From Bacillota bacterium (lineage in GTDB: Bacteria; Bacillota; Sulfobacillia; Symbiobacteriales; ZC4RG38): a DNA stretch of 64,000 nt. The stretch lies in contig JAKKUO010000004.1 in NCBI GenBank assembly GCA_021890795.1, positions 53,063 through 117,062 on the forward strand. The letters run 5' to 3'. The translations under genes and the position numbers were made by a program. The notes below the pieces were generated by a model that did not search any database, was not told the origin of the DNA, and saw nothing but the letters and a program-made list of their open reading frames with translations. This document shows positions 1-10,003 of this stretch, one piece after another (positions within the stretch are counted from its first letter, which is position 1; every line of letters starts with the position of its first letter).

Positions 1-1489
1 CTTCCGGCGTCTCGATGGGGCACATCCGGCCGTAGTGGGAGTGGTGGACGTCCCGGACCTCGAAGCCAGCCCGCTCCCGGCTGAGGCCGCCGGGACCCAG
101 GGCGGAGAGCCGCCGCTTGTGGGTCAGCTCCGCCAGCGGGTTGGTCTGGTCCATGAACTGGGAAAGCTGCGAGGAGCCAAAGAACTCCTTGACCGCCGCG
201 ACCACCGGCCGGATGTTGATCAGGGCCTGGGGGGTGATCACATCGACGTCCTGGATGGTCATGCGCTCCTTGACCACCCGCTCCATCCGGGCGAGGCCGA
301 TCCGGAACTGGTTCTGGAGCAGCTCGCCCACGGAGCGGAGCCGCCGGTTGCCCAGGTGGTCGATGTCGTCGATGGAGCCCAGCCCCTTGGCCAGGGTGCA
401 GAGGTAGTTGAGGATCGCGACGATATCGTCCCGGGTGATGGTCTTCTGCTCGATGGGCGGCAGCCCGTTGTCCACCACCCGCAGCACCGAGCCATCCCGG
501 AGCCGGACCGTCAGCCGGTGGATGCCCGCGGCCTCGATCCGCTCCGCCAGCCTCCGGTCAATGGGGGTGTCGGCCTCCGCCAGCACCTCACCGGTCTGGG
601 GGTCCACCACCCGGTCTGCGGTCAGAGCGCCGACGATCCGGCGGCGGATGGCCAGCTTCTTGTTCAGCTTGTACCGGCCCACCGGAGCCAGGTCGTACCG
701 CTTGGGCTCGAAGAAGAGGGACTCAAGGAGCTGCCGGGCGTTGTCCACCGCCGGCGGCTCACCCGGCCGCAGCCGCTTGTAAATCTCGATGAGAGCGTCT
801 TCCTCGGAATCGGTATTGTCCTTCTCCAGGGTGCGCCGGATGTACTCGTGATCCCCGACCGCGTCGAGGATCTGCTGGTCGGTCGAGAGCCCCAGAGCCC
901 GGAGCAGCACCGTAGCCGGCAGCTTCCGGGTCCGGTCGATCCGGACGGTAATCAGGTCGTTGACGTCGGTCTCGAACTCAAGCCAGGCCCCGCGGTTGGG
1001 GATCAAGGTGGCAAAGTACAGCTTCTTCCCAGAGGAGTCCACCTGCTCGCTGTAGTAGACCCCCGGGGAGCGGACGAGCTGGGAGACGATCACCCGCTCG
1101 GCACCGTTAATAATGAAGGTTCCGTTGGGGGTCATCAGGGGGAAGTCCCCCATGAAGACCTCCTGCTCCTTGACCTCACCGGTCTCCTTGTTGATCAGAC
1201 GGACCCGCACCCGGAGGGGCGCCGCGTAGGTGGCGTCGCGCTCCTTGCACTCCTCAATGGAGTACTTGGCCTGGCTGGGGTCCAGGGTGTAATCCAGGAA
1301 CTCCAAGACCAGGTTACCGGTGAAATCGGTGATAGGAGAGATGTCCCGGAAGACCTCCTGCAGTCCTTCGCGGAGGAACCACTCGTAGGACTTCCGCTGC
1401 AGCTCGATGAGGTTCGGAAGCTCCAGAACCTCTTTGATCCGGCCGAAGCTGTAGCGTTCCCGCTTGCCCGCCTTGATGATACGGCCCAT
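1..1489 (-). CDS. rpoB: RNA polymerase beta subunit, N-terminal part
   Basis: Encodes the beta subunit of the DNA-dependent RNA polymerase core. About 496 N-terminal codons are visible; the rest lies beyond the left edge. The reading begins MGRIIKAG and contains the beta protrusion and lobe regions, then the rifampicin-binding cluster ([23 protein letters not shown]) near 90-170, with no resistance-type changes visible. The ATG at 1489 is preceded by AAGGGGG at a good distance. It is the last visible gene of the ribosomal protein-RNA polymerase string, but it has its own promoter and is separated from rplL by a terminator. Identification is certain; only the C-terminus is missing. Confidence 0.97.
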   Translation of the reverse strand, partial: MGRIIKAGKRERYSFGRIKEVLELPNLIELQRKSYEWFLREGLQEVFRDISPITDFTGNLVLEFLDYTLDPSQAKYSIEECKERDATYAAPLRVRVRLINKETGEVKEQEVFMGDFPLMTPNGTFIINGAERVIVSQLVRSPGVYYSEQVDSSGKKLYFATLIPNRGAWLEFETDVNDLITVRIDRTRKLPATVLLRALGLSTDQQILDAVGDHEYIRRTLEKDNTDSEEDALIEIYKRLRPGEPPAVDNARQLLESLFFEPKRYDLAPVGRYKLNKKLAIRRRIVGALTADRVVDPQTGEVLAEADTPIDRRLAERIEAAGIHRLTVRLRDGSVLRVVDNGLPPIEQKTITRDDIVAILNYLCTLAKGLGSIDDIDHLGNRRLRSVGELLQNQFRIGLARMERVVKERMTIQDVDVITPQALINIRPVVAAVKEFFGSSQLSQFMDQTNPLAELTHKRRLSALGPGGLSRERAGFEVRDVHHSHYGRMCPIETPE

Positions 1490-1847
1490 CCACCTCTGGC
1501 CCCCTTATCGAAGACTGCCCACCGGGATGCTCTCCGTCTGGAAGTGCCCACCGCGAAAGCGATCCGATGGGGACCTGGCAGAGGAAACTGCAGGCCAAAC
1601 AAACTGCAATGGGGCAGGGGAGTCACCCTCGTTCCGACCACGGGAAGCAGGAACTCTCCCTACCCTGTGCAAAACAACAAAAAGGGGTCACAACCGGTCG
1701 TCCCGCCCACGTGGAAAATACCACCTGTGAAGGGACATATCCTATTCGTGACCACTTTCCCACCCCGATATGCATTTGCACCCACGCAACGCCATCCATG
1801 CCCTCGGGGCAGGGCATGGGCGGCGCGCCGAAGGATGGCAGTTTGAT
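1490..1847 (-). promoter_or_regulatory. rpoB 5' leader without genes
   Basis: This is an untranslated stretch of about 350 bases between the predicted rpoB promoter and its start codon. It is less GC-rich than its surroundings and contains a clean stem-loop at 1797-1818 (8-bp arms) without a U-tract. No open reading frame with a ribosome binding site and no known riboswitch signature was recognised. Such a long leader may carry regulation of rpoB, but that is inference. Confidence 0.5.
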
Positions 1848-1876
1848 ATGTTACTATGGGGTACGCCCCCTGTCAA
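1848..1876 (-). promoter_or_regulatory. Sigma-A type promoter of rpoB
   Basis: A perfect -35 hexamer TTGACA (1876-1871) is followed by a 17-bp spacer and the -10 TAACAT (1853-1848), reading toward rpoB. It lies just downstream of the rplL terminator, which supports independent transcription of rpoB. Confidence 0.75.
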
Positions 1877-1960
1877 GGGGGAAGTTGCCGCCGGGGGCGG
1901 CTTTTTCTTGGCTTCCTCCTCGGCTTCCCCGGCCCGGTGCCGAGAGCGCCGGGCCGGGGC

Positions 1961-1997
1961 AAGAAGGAAAGAGCCCCGGGGCACGGGGCCCCGGGGC
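1961..1997 (-). terminator. Intrinsic terminator after rplL
   Basis: Two 10-bp GC-only arms (1988-1997 and 1973-1982) with a 5-base loop are followed on the minus strand by the pyrimidine tail TCTTTCCTTCTT. It lies 25 bases after the rplL stop and would separate rplJL from rpoB, perhaps incompletely. Confidence 0.75.
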
Positions 1998-2022
1998 AAA
2001 GTTGTCAGTTCGCCGGGTCGGG

Positions 2023-2406
2023 TTACTTGATCTCGACCTCGGCGCCGGCCTCCTTCAGCTTGGCGGCGATGGCCTCGGCGTCGGCCTTGGAGACCTTCTC
2101 CTTCACCGGCTTCGGCGCGCCGTCCACCAGGTCCTTGGCCTCCTTGAGGCCCAGGCCGGTGACCTCCCGGACCACCTTGATCACGTTGATCTTGTTGGCG
2201 CCGGCGCTCTTCAGGATGACGTCGAACTCGGTCTTCTCCTCCGCCGCCGGGGCAGCCGCGCCCGCCGCAGCACCGGGGGCAGCCGCCACAGCCACGGGAG
2301 CGGCGGCGGTGACGCCAAAGGTCTCCTCAAACAGCTCCTTCAGTTCCTTGAGCTCCAGGGCGGTCATGCCCTTGATGATCTCGATAACCTCCTGAGCCTT
2401 CGACAT
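2023..2406 (-). CDS. rplL: 50S ribosomal protein L7/L12
   Basis: Stalk protein of the large ribosomal subunit that recruits translation factors. The 127 residues show the usual layout: an N-terminal dimerisation helix (residues 1-35), an Ala-rich flexible hinge (about 36-55) and the C-terminal globular domain with the conserved [16 protein letters not shown] stretch. The ATG is preceded by GGGAGGT at 11 bases. It sits 37 bases after rplJ in the normal L10-L7/L12 pair and is followed by a strong terminator. Length matches the family. Confidence 0.98.
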   Translation of the reverse strand: MSKAQEVIEIIKGMTALELKELKELFEETFGVTAAAPVAVAAAPGAAAGAAAPAAEEKTEFDVILKSAGANKINVIKVVREVTGLGLKEAKDLVDGAPKPVKEKVSKADAEAIAAKLKEAGAEVEIK

Positions 2407-2443
2407 GGTTCAGGCAACCTCCCGTATGAGTAAAAGTCGTGGG

Positions 2444-2983
2444 TTACGCCGCACCCTCCAGCTGGCGGATTCGGGCGTCCAGGGCGTAAGCAAAGCTGGC
2501 CAGCAGCCCGTTGATGGCACCGGCCACCCCCTGGAGGGGAGCCTGGATGCCGCCCAGCACCTGGGCCAGCAGGACCTCCTTGGCCGGCAGGTCGGCCAGG
2601 CTCTTGACGGACTCGGCGTCAACCACCCGGTTCTCGAGGATGCCGGCCTTGACCACCAGCTTGGGTTCCTTCTCTTTCTCAAAGATCTCCTTCAGCTTCT
2701 TGGGCGCTGCGGTCTCGTCGTCGTAGCTGAAGGCCAGGGTGGTGGGGCCGTGCAGATAGCCGTCCAGCCCCTCGATCCCCACTTCCCGGGCGGCGATCCG
2801 GATCAGGGTGTTCTTGGCCACCTTGAGCTCGGCGCCGACAGCCCGCAGCTCCCGGCGGAGGCTGGTCATCTGGGCCACCGTCAGCCCCAGGTTGTCCGCC
2901 AGCACCACGGACTTGGCCCGGGAGAACTTCTCCTTCAGATCGGCGACAATCGCCTGCTTCTCCGGGCGAATCCGAACCGGCAC
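2444..2983 (-). CDS. rplJ: 50S ribosomal protein L10
   Basis: Base of the ribosomal stalk, binding 23S rRNA and L7/L12 dimers. The chosen start is the GTG at 2983 (V/M-P-V-R-I-R-P-E-K), with GGGGAGGTG six bases upstream. It gives 179 aa, the family length; an upstream extension of the frame would run through the leader RNA and is rejected. The C-terminal helix that binds L7/L12 ends the protein. Expression is very likely autoregulated through the leader described just upstream. Confidence 0.97.
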   Translation of the reverse strand: MPVRIRPEKQAIVADLKEKFSRAKSVVLADNLGLTVAQMTSLRRELRAVGAELKVAKNTLIRIAAREVGIEGLDGYLHGPTTLAFSYDDETAAPKKLKEIFEKEKEPKLVVKAGILENRVVDAESVKSLADLPAKEVLLAQVLGGIQAPLQGVAGAINGLLASFAYALDARIRQLEGAA

Positions 2984-3215
2984 GCAGTTCACCTCCCCTG
3001 CCCCGGGGTCAAGCAAAACGGGCCTCTCGGCCAGAGCGCCGGAGGCCCGTGAGCATACACACAGGCACGGGAAGGAGTCAACCCGGATCCGGCCATGCGG
3101 CTGCCGGTCCGGCCTTCTTCCCTTCGCTCCGACCTCGGCAGGCGGACCCGACTGGCCCCTTCGGCTGCTCAGCAGCACCTGCTGTCTCTGGTCGAGACCC
3201 TGATGCAGTTGGCAC
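2984..3215 (-). ncRNA. L10 leader with attenuator (rplJL autoregulation)
   Basis: The untranslated leader of rplJL begins at a near-perfect promoter and ends at the L10 ribosome binding site. It folds into several hairpins. The last (arms 3042-3050 and 3018-3026) is followed by TTTTGCTT at 3017-3010, a transcription attenuator. In Firmicutes the known L10 leader binds the L10-L12 complex and controls the operon by attenuation. Assignment rests on position, length and terminator; the exact kink-turn motif was not folded by program. Confidence 0.75.
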
Positions 3216-3221
3216 AAGAGG

Positions 3222-3250
3222 ATTATAGCCCCCGTCACCGGGGGTGTCAA
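3222..3250 (-). promoter_or_regulatory. Consensus promoter of rplJL
   Basis: TTGACA (3250-3245), a 17-bp spacer and TATAAT (3227-3222) match the sigma-A consensus perfectly. The -35 lies just below the stop of the 56-aa gene, so rplJL transcription does not depend on rplK-rplA read-through. Confidence 0.9.
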
Positions 3251-3256
3251 GGCACT

Positions 3257-3427
3257 TTACCGGCGAGCGGCTTCCTTCCGCTCCTCAGCCTGTGCCTCCT
3301 CCTCCATCGCCTCTTCCAGCCGGATCTTCTCCAGGACAATCTGGAAGCGCTCGCTTGGGGAGGCCGTCATCCACCGGTCCACCAGAGCTTCCAGCCGATT
3401 GCGCAGTTCCTTGTGCCTCGGTGTCAT
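3257..3427 (-). CDS. 56-aa hypothetical protein between rplA and rplJ
   Basis: A small charged protein starting MTPRHKELRN, largely helical, with an alkaline N-terminal half and an acidic, Glu/Ala-rich C-terminal half that could form a coiled coil. The ATG at 3427 has GGGAGGTG five bases upstream, one of the better ribosome binding sites here, and a promoter lies at 3528-3556. The frame can be extended upstream but without a ribosome binding site. No family was recognised. Its own promoter and strong start argue that it is a real gene. Confidence 0.6.
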   Translation of the reverse strand: MTPRHKELRNRLEALVDRWMTASPSERFQIVLEKIRLEEAMEEEAQAEERKEAARR

Positions 3428-3527
3428 AGTCGCACCTCCCTGGTTCCCCGATGTTGGTTCCACGAGAGATGTCGATGTCGATCCTGTCACCAGGAGAACG
3501 TGTAGGGTCGTACTTATCCTACCTCTA

Positions 3528-3556
3528 AGAATACAACAACCACGCTTTCAGTTCAA
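3528..3556 (-). promoter_or_regulatory. Promoter of the 56-aa gene
   Basis: TTGAAC (3556-3551), 17 bp, TATTCT (3533-3528). Each hexamer matches four of six consensus bases. The surrounding 3490-3600 stretch is markedly AT-rich for this genome, as expected for a promoter. Confidence 0.5.
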
Positions 3557-3730
3557 TCGATAGTAGACACACATTCGAGAAACTTGCGGCTGAAAGGTTC
3601 CCAGGACTGCCAGCCCGCCGGGGGTCGCCCCCCTAGTCTTTCCCCGGTGGCCCCAGCCTAGCCAGGCTCTGGCTCCTTTCGGCCAGGGCCCCGCCGGTTG
3701 GCCCCGGGGCACCCAACCGGGATCCCGGAG

Positions 3731-3768
3731 CCAAAGACAACCCCGCCGGGCAGCACCTGCCCGGCGGG
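3731..3768 (-). terminator. Intrinsic terminator after rplA
   Basis: Perfect 11-bp arms (3758-3768 and 3742-3752), a 5-base loop and the tail GTTGTCTTT close the secE-nusG-rplK-rplA unit. The gene-free stretch 3428-3833 contains only this terminator, the promoter at 3528-3556 and GC-rich sequence in which nothing else was recognised. Confidence 0.85.
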
Positions 3769-3833
3769 ATGAACGGACAACTGTACGGTGCCGGTCGCTG
3801 GAATCCCCAACAGGGCGAAAGCCCCGCCGTGGC

Positions 3834-4544
3834 CTAGCTCTCCCGGCTGGCGACAGCGATGCGGGCCGGGTTGATCTTGATCCCGGGCCCCATGGTGGAG
3901 GAGACGGTGATGCTCTTCAGGTACTGGCCCTTGGCCGCCGCCGGCCTCGCCCGAACGATGGCCTCCATCAGCGCCCGGAAGTTCTCCACCAGCTTCTCGG
4001 TCTCAAAAGAGACCTTGCCGATATGGGCGTGGATGATCCCCGCCTTGTCGGTCCGGTACTCGATCTTACCGGCCTTGATCTCCCGGACCGCGTTGGCCAC
4101 GTCGAAGGTGACGGTGCCGGTCTTGGGGTTGGGCATCAGGCCCCGGGGACCCAGGATCTTACCCAGGCGGCCGACCATGGGCATCATGTCCGGCGTGGCC
4201 ACCGCCACGTCAAAGTCCAGCCAGCCCTCCTGGATCTTGGTGATGTACTCCTCGGCCCCCACATAGTCCGCCCCGGCGGCCTCGGCCTCCTTGGCCTTCT
4301 CGCCCTTGGCGAAGACCAGCACCCGGGCGGTCTTACCCGTGCCGTGGGGCAGCACCACCGCGCCCCGGATCTGCTGGTCCGCGTGGCGGACGTCGACACC
4401 CAGCCGCACGGCCACGTCCACGGTCTCATCAAACTTGGCCGGGGCGGTCTTCTTCACCAGCTCCATGGCCTCGTAGGGATCATACAGACGGGAGCGGTCC
4501 ACCAACTTGGCCGCCTCGATGTACTTCTTGCCCCGCTTCGGCAT
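3834..4544 (-). CDS. rplA: 50S ribosomal protein L1
   Basis: Forms the mobile L1 stalk of the large subunit near the E site. With the start at the ATG at 4544 (MPKRGKKY), preceded by GGGAGGAT at six bases, it has 236 aa, typical for L1. The conserved signature around [21 protein letters not shown] lies in the second half (split here only by description). It follows rplK by about 107 bases and is the last gene of the nusG-rplK-rplA unit. Confidence 0.97.
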   Translation of the reverse strand: MPKRGKKYIEAAKLVDRSRLYDPYEAMELVKKTAPAKFDETVDVAVRLGVDVRHADQQIRGAVVLPHGTGKTARVLVFAKGEKAKEAEAAGADYVGAEEYITKIQEGWLDFDVAVATPDMMPMVGRLGKILGPRGLMPNPKTGTVTFDVANAVREIKAGKIEYRTDKAGIIHAHIGKVSFETEKLVENFRALMEAIVRARPAAAKGQYLKSITVSSTMGPGIKINPARIAVASRES

Positions 4545-4651
4545 ACAGGTATCCTCCCTTGTGGTTCGGGTCGGCTGCCAGAGCCTCCCACAAGATAGGG
4601 CGTCGCGCAAGACCAGAAAAACCGCCAACAGGATCCGGCCGCGCCTCGGGA

Positions 4652-5077
4652 CTAGCCCTCAACCTCAACCCCCATGGAACGGGCGGCGCCTTCTACCATC
4701 CGCATGGCGGCTTCGAGGCTGGTGGTGTTCAGGTCGGGCATCTTGATCTTGGCGATCTCCTCGACCTGCTTCCGGGTCAGCTTCCCCACCTTCACCTTGT
4801 TCGGCTCGCCGGAGCCGGTCTCAATGCCGAGCGCCCGCTTGATCAGCACCGAGGTGGGCGGGGTCTTGAGGACGAAGGTGAACGAGCGGTCCTCGTAGAT
4901 GGTGATCTCGACCGGGATCACCATGCCGACCTGGTCCTTGGTCCGCTCGTTGTACTCCTTGCAGAAAGCCATGATGTTGACGCCGTGCTGACCCAGCGCC
5001 GGACCCACCGGCGGCGCCGGGGTAGCCTTGCCGGCCGGCAGCGCTAGCTTGACGACCGCGACAACCTTCTTTGCCAT
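4652..5077 (-). CDS. rplK: 50S ribosomal protein L11
   Basis: Binds the GTPase-associated region of 23S rRNA together with the stalk base. The 141 residues begin [11 protein letters not shown] and carry the Pro-rich hinge ([13 protein letters not shown]) and the C-terminal RNA-binding domain ([18 protein letters not shown]). The ATG at 5077 has GAGGAAAG at seven bases; an alternative six codons upstream lacks support. It sits directly downstream of nusG. Confidence 0.97.
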   Translation of the reverse strand: MAKKVVAVVKLALPAGKATPAPPVGPALGQHGVNIMAFCKEYNERTKDQVGMVIPVEITIYEDRSFTFVLKTPPTSVLIKRALGIETGSGEPNKVKVGKLTRKQVEEIAKIKMPDLNTTSLEAAMRMVEGAARSMGVEVEG

Positions 5078-5175
5078 GGCGGCTTTCCTCCTCAAACGAT
5101 GGTGTGGTCAGGCGGGCCGCACAGGCCCTCCCACAAGCAAAAGGGCGCGGGTCGCACCCTTCGCTGCCCTGTTCA

Positions 5176-5706
5176 TTAAAGCTCTTCGACCTGGGTGTGG
5201 TCAAGTTCCACCGGCGTATCCCGGCCGAACATGTTCACGACGACCTTGACCTTGCCCCGCTCCGGGTCGATCTCCTCGACTACACCGACAAAGTCCTTGA
5301 AGGGACCGGAGCGGACCCGGACGTGCTGGCCCACCTGCACCGTGATCCGGTGCTTCGGCTCCTGGCCCGCCATCTGCCCGAGGATGGCCTGCACCTCTTC
5401 GTCCAGGAGGGGCACAGGCTTGTTCCCGGAGCCGACAAACCCGGTCACCCCGGGGGTATTCCGGACCACGTACCAGGAGTCGTCGCTCATGATCATCTCG
5501 ACCAGGACGTAACCCGGAAAGACCTTCTTCTTGACGACCTTCTTCTTGCCGCCTCGCTCCTCGATCTCTTCCTCGGTGGGCACCACGATCCGGAAGATCT
5601 TCTCCTGCATGCCCATGGACTCCACACGCTTCTCCAGGTTGGCCTTCACCTTGTTCTCATACCCGGAGTAGGTGTGGATGACGTACCATTTCTTTTCGCC
5701 TTCCAT
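5176..5706 (-). CDS. nusG: Transcription termination/antitermination factor NusG
   Basis: Bridges RNA polymerase to Rho or to ribosomes and modulates pausing. The N-terminal NGN domain (WYVIHTYSGYENKVKANLEKR, then FPGYVLVEM) is followed by a C-terminal KOW domain (VRVRSGPFKDFVGVVEEID). The 176-aa length is normal. The ATG at 5706 was chosen because the family begins at this residue; its ribosome binding site is weak, and an upstream in-frame GTG (reading VNGGDAPCW) with a GGGGAAGG stretch is an alternative. Confidence 0.96.
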   Translation of the reverse strand: MEGEKKWYVIHTYSGYENKVKANLEKRVESMGMQEKIFRIVVPTEEEIEERGGKKKVVKKKVFPGYVLVEMIMSDDSWYVVRNTPGVTGFVGSGNKPVPLLDEEVQAILGQMAGQEPKHRITVQVGQHVRVRSGPFKDFVGVVEEIDPERGKVKVVVNMFGRDTPVELDHTQVEEL

Positions 5707-5780
5707 CCAGCAGGGGGCGTCTCCCCCGTTCACCTGCCTTCCCCGTAGGCCGCGGTGCAGCGAGGACCCCGGCGGCAAGG

Positions 5781-5984
5781 TTACCGGCCGTTCCCCACCA
5801 GGAGGTTCATGAGGGCGCTGACGGCCTGGTCAAAGGCCCAGATGAAGAGAGAGACCAGCGCACTGGAGACAAGGACGACGGCGGTCAGTCGCACCAGCTG
5901 CTTCCGGTCCGGCCAGATGACCCTGCGCAGCTCTCCCCGGACTTCCCGCAGATACTCCCGGGTGGCCTCCACGTAGTTGCGCAT
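5781..5984 (-). CDS. secE: Preprotein translocase subunit SecE
   Basis: Small essential membrane subunit of the SecYEG channel. The 67 residues consist of an amphipathic helix ending in the family signature ELRRVIWPDRKQL followed by a single membrane span (about residues 33-57). The ATG at 5984 is preceded by GAGGG and AAGGGG. It is the first gene of the secE-nusG-rplK-rplA operon, with its promoter at 6064-6092. Confidence 0.96.
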   Translation of the reverse strand: MRNYVEATREYLREVRGELRRVIWPDRKQLVRLTAVVLVSSALVSLFIWAFDQAVSALMNLLVGNGR

Positions 5985-6063
5985 CCCCTTGACCCTCGCA
6001 ATCCGGAGAATAACGGACCGATTCCGCCCAACACAAGAAAACCTGGCCTCGGCCAGTGCTACC

Positions 6064-6092
6064 ATCTTAGCATAACCCGACATCCTTGTAAA
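6064..6092 (-). promoter_or_regulatory. Promoter of secE-nusG-rplK-rplA
   Basis: TTTACA (6092-6087), 17 bp, TAAGAT (6069-6064), lying between the metY terminator and secE. Confidence 0.65.
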
Positions 6093-6120
6093 GGAGCCCC
6101 TGCCGGGCCGGGGCCTGGCG

Positions 6121-6152
6121 CAGAAAGCGGCGGGAGGCCGGGGCCTCCCGCC
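6121..6152 (-). terminator. Terminator after metY
   Basis: An 11-bp perfect stem (6142-6152 with 6129-6139) follows the metY stop by 16 bases and is trailed by a short GCTTTC. The U-tract is weak, but the stem is strong and position fits. Confidence 0.6.
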
Positions 6153-6167
6153 GACATCTCCGTTCCC

Positions 6168-7704
<1,537 letters not shown>

Positions 7705-7729
7705 AGGAACCGTATTCGGTTATGAGATA

Positions 7730-7758
7730 AGTGTAACAGGTCTCTTTCCGGGCGACAA
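7730..7758 (-). promoter_or_regulatory. Promoter of the metY riboswitch transcript
   Basis: TTGTCG (7758-7753), 17 bp, TACACT (7735-7730), about 20 bases upstream of the SAM aptamer. Confidence 0.6.
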
Positions 7759-7803
7759 GGGGGAATGACAGACAAATGCTGCGGCTCTCCGCCCTCCTGT
7801 CCC

Positions 7804-9360
7804 TCAGGCGGGCCGGCCGCTGACGACCACCCGGTTCTTTCCCTCCGCCTTGGCCGCGTACATGGCCATGTCGGCCTTGCGGATCAGGTCCTCCGCATCG
7901 CTGGCGTGATCGGGAAAGGTCGCTACCCCGACGCTGGCCGTGACCGTGATCCGCTGGCCGTCGATCATCAGCCCCCGCTCCTCGATGGCCCTGCGGATCC
8001 GCTCCGCGGCGATCCGGGCCTCGTCGGCGCCGGTCTCGGGCATCAGGATGACAAACTCGTCGCCGGCGTACCGGAAGGGGATGTCGCAAGCCCGGACGTT
8101 CTCCCGGATCACCTCGGCCATCATCCGGATCAGTTCGTTGCCCCGGAGGTGGCCGAACTGGTCGTTGATCTGCTTGAGGGAATCGGAGTCGATGATCACC
8201 AGGGAGAGGGGCCGGTTGTACCGCCGGGCCCGGGCCACCTCCTCGAAGAGCCGGGACTCCAGCCCCCGCGCATTGCCCAGCCCGGTCAGATCGTCGGTGA
8301 CCGCCAGCCGGCGGGCCTCCTGGTAGAGCCACGCCTTCTCCATGGCCGCTGAGACGTGGTTGGCCAGGATCTCACAGAGCTGGAGGTCCTCCTCGGTGTA
8401 CTGGTAGAGCCCCTCCCGGGAGATCCGGATGACCCCCGCGACCTGGCCCCCCACCCGAAAGGGAACGACGATCATCGACTCCTCCACCGGGGAGGTCCCG
8501 GGGATCTGCTTCGCCCGGGGGTCCGCCAGGGGGTTGCCGCAGAGGACGGGCTCGCCGTGGGCGGCCACCCACCCGGTCAGCCCCTCCCCCACCTTGAACC
8601 GGAGTCGCCGGACCGCCTCTTCCTCCCCCGGTTCGAAGGTGCCCGGCACAAACCGGACGATCCGGTTGACGAGGTAGTCCCCGGGCTGCTCGATCAGCGA
8701 GATGAAACAGGCGTTGGACCGGGTCACCTCCAGAAGGTGGTCCGCGGTGGCTTCCAGGAGGGCGTCGGGATCCAGGGAGGTGAGGATGCGGCTGGTCTTG
8801 GCCACCACCGCCAGCCGCTGTTTCTCCTTCCGGTCCTGGGTGAGGTACTGGGTCAGCCGGTAGGCAAAGAGCGCCACCAGGGTCTGGGAAGGGATCTGCA
8901 GCAGCACCTGCCGGAAAACCCGGCGATCCGGAAACCAGAGAACGAACAGGAGGGGAATGAGTCCACAGGCTGCCGTGATGGCGGCTGCGGTAGGGCCCGA
9001 GGCGATGAGGCTGGCCGCACCGGCCACCAGGGCGTAGAGGATGATGAACTGGGGCTGCAGACCGTTCGTGAACCAGGTGGCGATGGTCACCCCGGCGATG
9101 GCCAGAACCGACAGGAAGAAAATGAGAACCTCCAGCCGCACCCGATCCTGGGGCACGGCCAGGGAGAGCCCCGCCCCGGCCAGGGCGATGGCCACCAGGA
9201 CCCAGACCTGCGGTGTGGTCAGCCACTGGGGGTACGGGATCTCCAGGGTGAAAAGGCCGACGGCGGTGCCGGTGACCCACAGGACCGCCGCCTGGATCCG
9301 CCCTTTCTGCAAGAGTTCCCGGCGAAAATCGTCCGGGGCAGGTCTGCCTGGCCTGGCCAC
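7804..9360 (-). CDS. Membrane-anchored GAF-GGDEF diguanylate cyclase
   Basis: Predicted to make the second messenger c-di-GMP at the membrane. The 518 residues comprise about five hydrophobic spans (25-165), a GAF sensor domain (about 195-345) and a GGDEF domain (350-515). The active-site loop reads AGDEF (432-436), an accepted functional variant, and an RxxD product-inhibition site (R423-D426) lies five residues before it. The GTG at 9360 follows GGGAGG at five bases; extending the frame further would run through tRNA-Trp and is rejected. It sits alone between tRNA-Trp and metY; its input signal is unknown. Confidence 0.88.
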   Translation of the reverse strand: MARPGRPAPDDFRRELLQKGRIQAAVLWVTGTAVGLFTLEIPYPQWLTTPQVWVLVAIALAGAGLSLAVPQDRVRLEVLIFFLSVLAIAGVTIATWFTNGLQPQFIILYALVAGAASLIASGPTAAAITAACGLIPLLFVLWFPDRRVFRQVLLQIPSQTLVALFAYRLTQYLTQDRKEKQRLAVVAKTSRILTSLDPDALLEATADHLLEVTRSNACFISLIEQPGDYLVNRIVRFVPGTFEPGEEEAVRRLRFKVGEGLTGWVAAHGEPVLCGNPLADPRAKQIPGTSPVEESMIVVPFRVGGQVAGVIRISREGLYQYTEEDLQLCEILANHVSAAMEKAWLYQEARRLAVTDDLTGLGNARGLESRLFEEVARARRYNRPLSLVIIDSDSLKQINDQFGHLRGNELIRMMAEVIRENVRACDIPFRYAGDEFVILMPETGADEARIAAERIRRAIEERGLMIDGQRITVTASVGVATFPDHASDAEDLIRKADMAMYAAKAEGKNRVVVSGRPA

Positions 9361-9480
9361 TCTGCCTCCCTCCTCCGCCTGGGCTGCTGTGTTACAACAA
9401 TGTTTCGACCGCAGCCGCGCTTCTCCTACTCGTCCGCACACCTTCGCAAGTGCGAACAGGAGTGGCAGACCGGCGGCATC

Positions 9481-9517
9481 GGAAAAAAGAAATCGGACCT
9501 GGCAAGCGCCAGGTCCG
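9481..9517 (-). terminator. Terminator after tRNA-Trp
   Basis: A 10-bp stem (9508-9517 with 9494-9503) with a short loop is followed on the minus strand by ATTTCTTTTTTCC, a strong U-tract. Confidence 0.9.
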
Positions 9518-9520
9518 GTT

Positions 9521-9596
9521 TGGCAGGGGCGGTAGGATTCGAACCCACGACCTGCGGTTTTGGAGACCGCTGCTCTACCAGCTGAGCTACGCCCCT
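9521..9596 (-). tRNA. tRNA-Trp (anticodon CCA)
   Basis: 76 nt with the 3' CCA encoded. The acceptor stem is AGGGGCG/CGCCCCT, the D-loop begins TAGCTCAGCTGG, the anticodon loop is CTCCAAA and the T-arm carries GGTTCGAATCC. In Firmicutes this tRNA normally lies between rpmG and secE; here two extra transcription units separate it from secE. Confidence 0.98.
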
Positions 9597-9635
9597 GCGT
9601 GGTCCGGCCCAAACGGCCGGATCGAGTGCACCGCT

Positions 9636-9664
9636 ATTATACCATACCAGCGTGCTTTCGGAAA
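9636..9664 (-). promoter_or_regulatory. Promoter of tRNA-Trp
   Basis: A perfect TATAAT (9641-9636) with an extended -10 TGG just upstream. The -35 (TTTCCG, 9664-9659) is weak, as tolerated by extended -10 promoters. Confidence 0.6.
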
Positions 9665-9668
9665 AGGC

Positions 9669-9833
9669 CTACCGGGTCTCCCGGTGCAGGGTGTGGCGCC
9701 CGCAGGTGGGGCAGTACTTCCTGAGCTCGAGCCGGCCGGGATCGTTCCTCCGGTTCTTGGTGGTCGAGTAGTTGCGATTCTTGCACTCCGAGCAGGCCAT
9801 GGTGATGATCACCCGGTTGCCCTTCGCCGCCAT
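9669..9833 (-). CDS. rpmG: 50S ribosomal protein L33
   Basis: Small zinc-ribbon ribosomal protein. The 54 residues ([20 protein letters not shown]...) carry two CxxC pairs (CSEC and CPTC), so this is the zinc-binding C+ form. The ATG at 9833 has GCGGAGGTG seven bases upstream. Position between tRNA-Thr and tRNA-Trp matches the usual rpmG-secE-nusG neighbourhood. Confidence 0.96.
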   Translation of the reverse strand: MAAKGNRVIITMACSECKNRNYSTTKNRRNDPGRLELRKYCPTCGRHTLHRETR

Positions 9834-9891
9834 GACGACACCTCCGCTTCCCCCACCAGGTCGGAACGGCTATGGTGGGCCACGTCCATAT

Positions 9892-9920
9892 ACGTTACCA
9901 CGGGCCGGGGCGGCTGTCAA
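9892..9920 (-). promoter_or_regulatory. Promoter of rpmG
   Basis: TTGACA (9920-9915), 17 bp, TAACGT (9897-9892), about 50 bases upstream of the rpmG ribosome binding site and after the tRNA cluster terminator. Confidence 0.65.
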
Positions 9921-9949
9921 CGGCAAGGCCGCCCGGCCGCCGGACCGGT

Positions 9950-9998
9950 TAGAGCCCGAAAGGCAAGGATCGCAGCCCAGACGGGCTGCGATCCTTGC
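9950..9998 (-). terminator. Terminator of the tRNA-Tyr-fMet-Thr cluster
   Basis: A perfect 16-bp stem (9983-9998 with 9963-9978) and 4-base loop directly after tRNA-Thr, followed by CTTTCG. The stem is among the strongest in the window although the U-tract is short. Confidence 0.75.
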
Positions 9999-10003
9999 AG
10001 GAC

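Noticed and set aside
35..1846. Long plus-strand open frames opposite rpoB and most other genes
   Set aside because: They are mirror frames of very GC-rich minus-strand genes, with proline, glycine and arginine bias and no recognisable domains.
1884..1910. Hairpin with T5 tail reading on the plus strand next to the rpoB promoter
   Set aside because: No plus-strand gene ends here. It might stop antisense transcription but cannot be supported as a gene terminator.
2984..3250. Extended N-terminus for L10 (reading through the leader)
   Set aside because: It would make L10 268 aa, contradicting the family length, and overlaps the attenuator and promoter.
9361..9612. N-terminal extension of the GGDEF frame
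   Set aside because: It would translate through tRNA-Trp and its terminator, while a GTG with a strong ribosome binding site exists at 9360.
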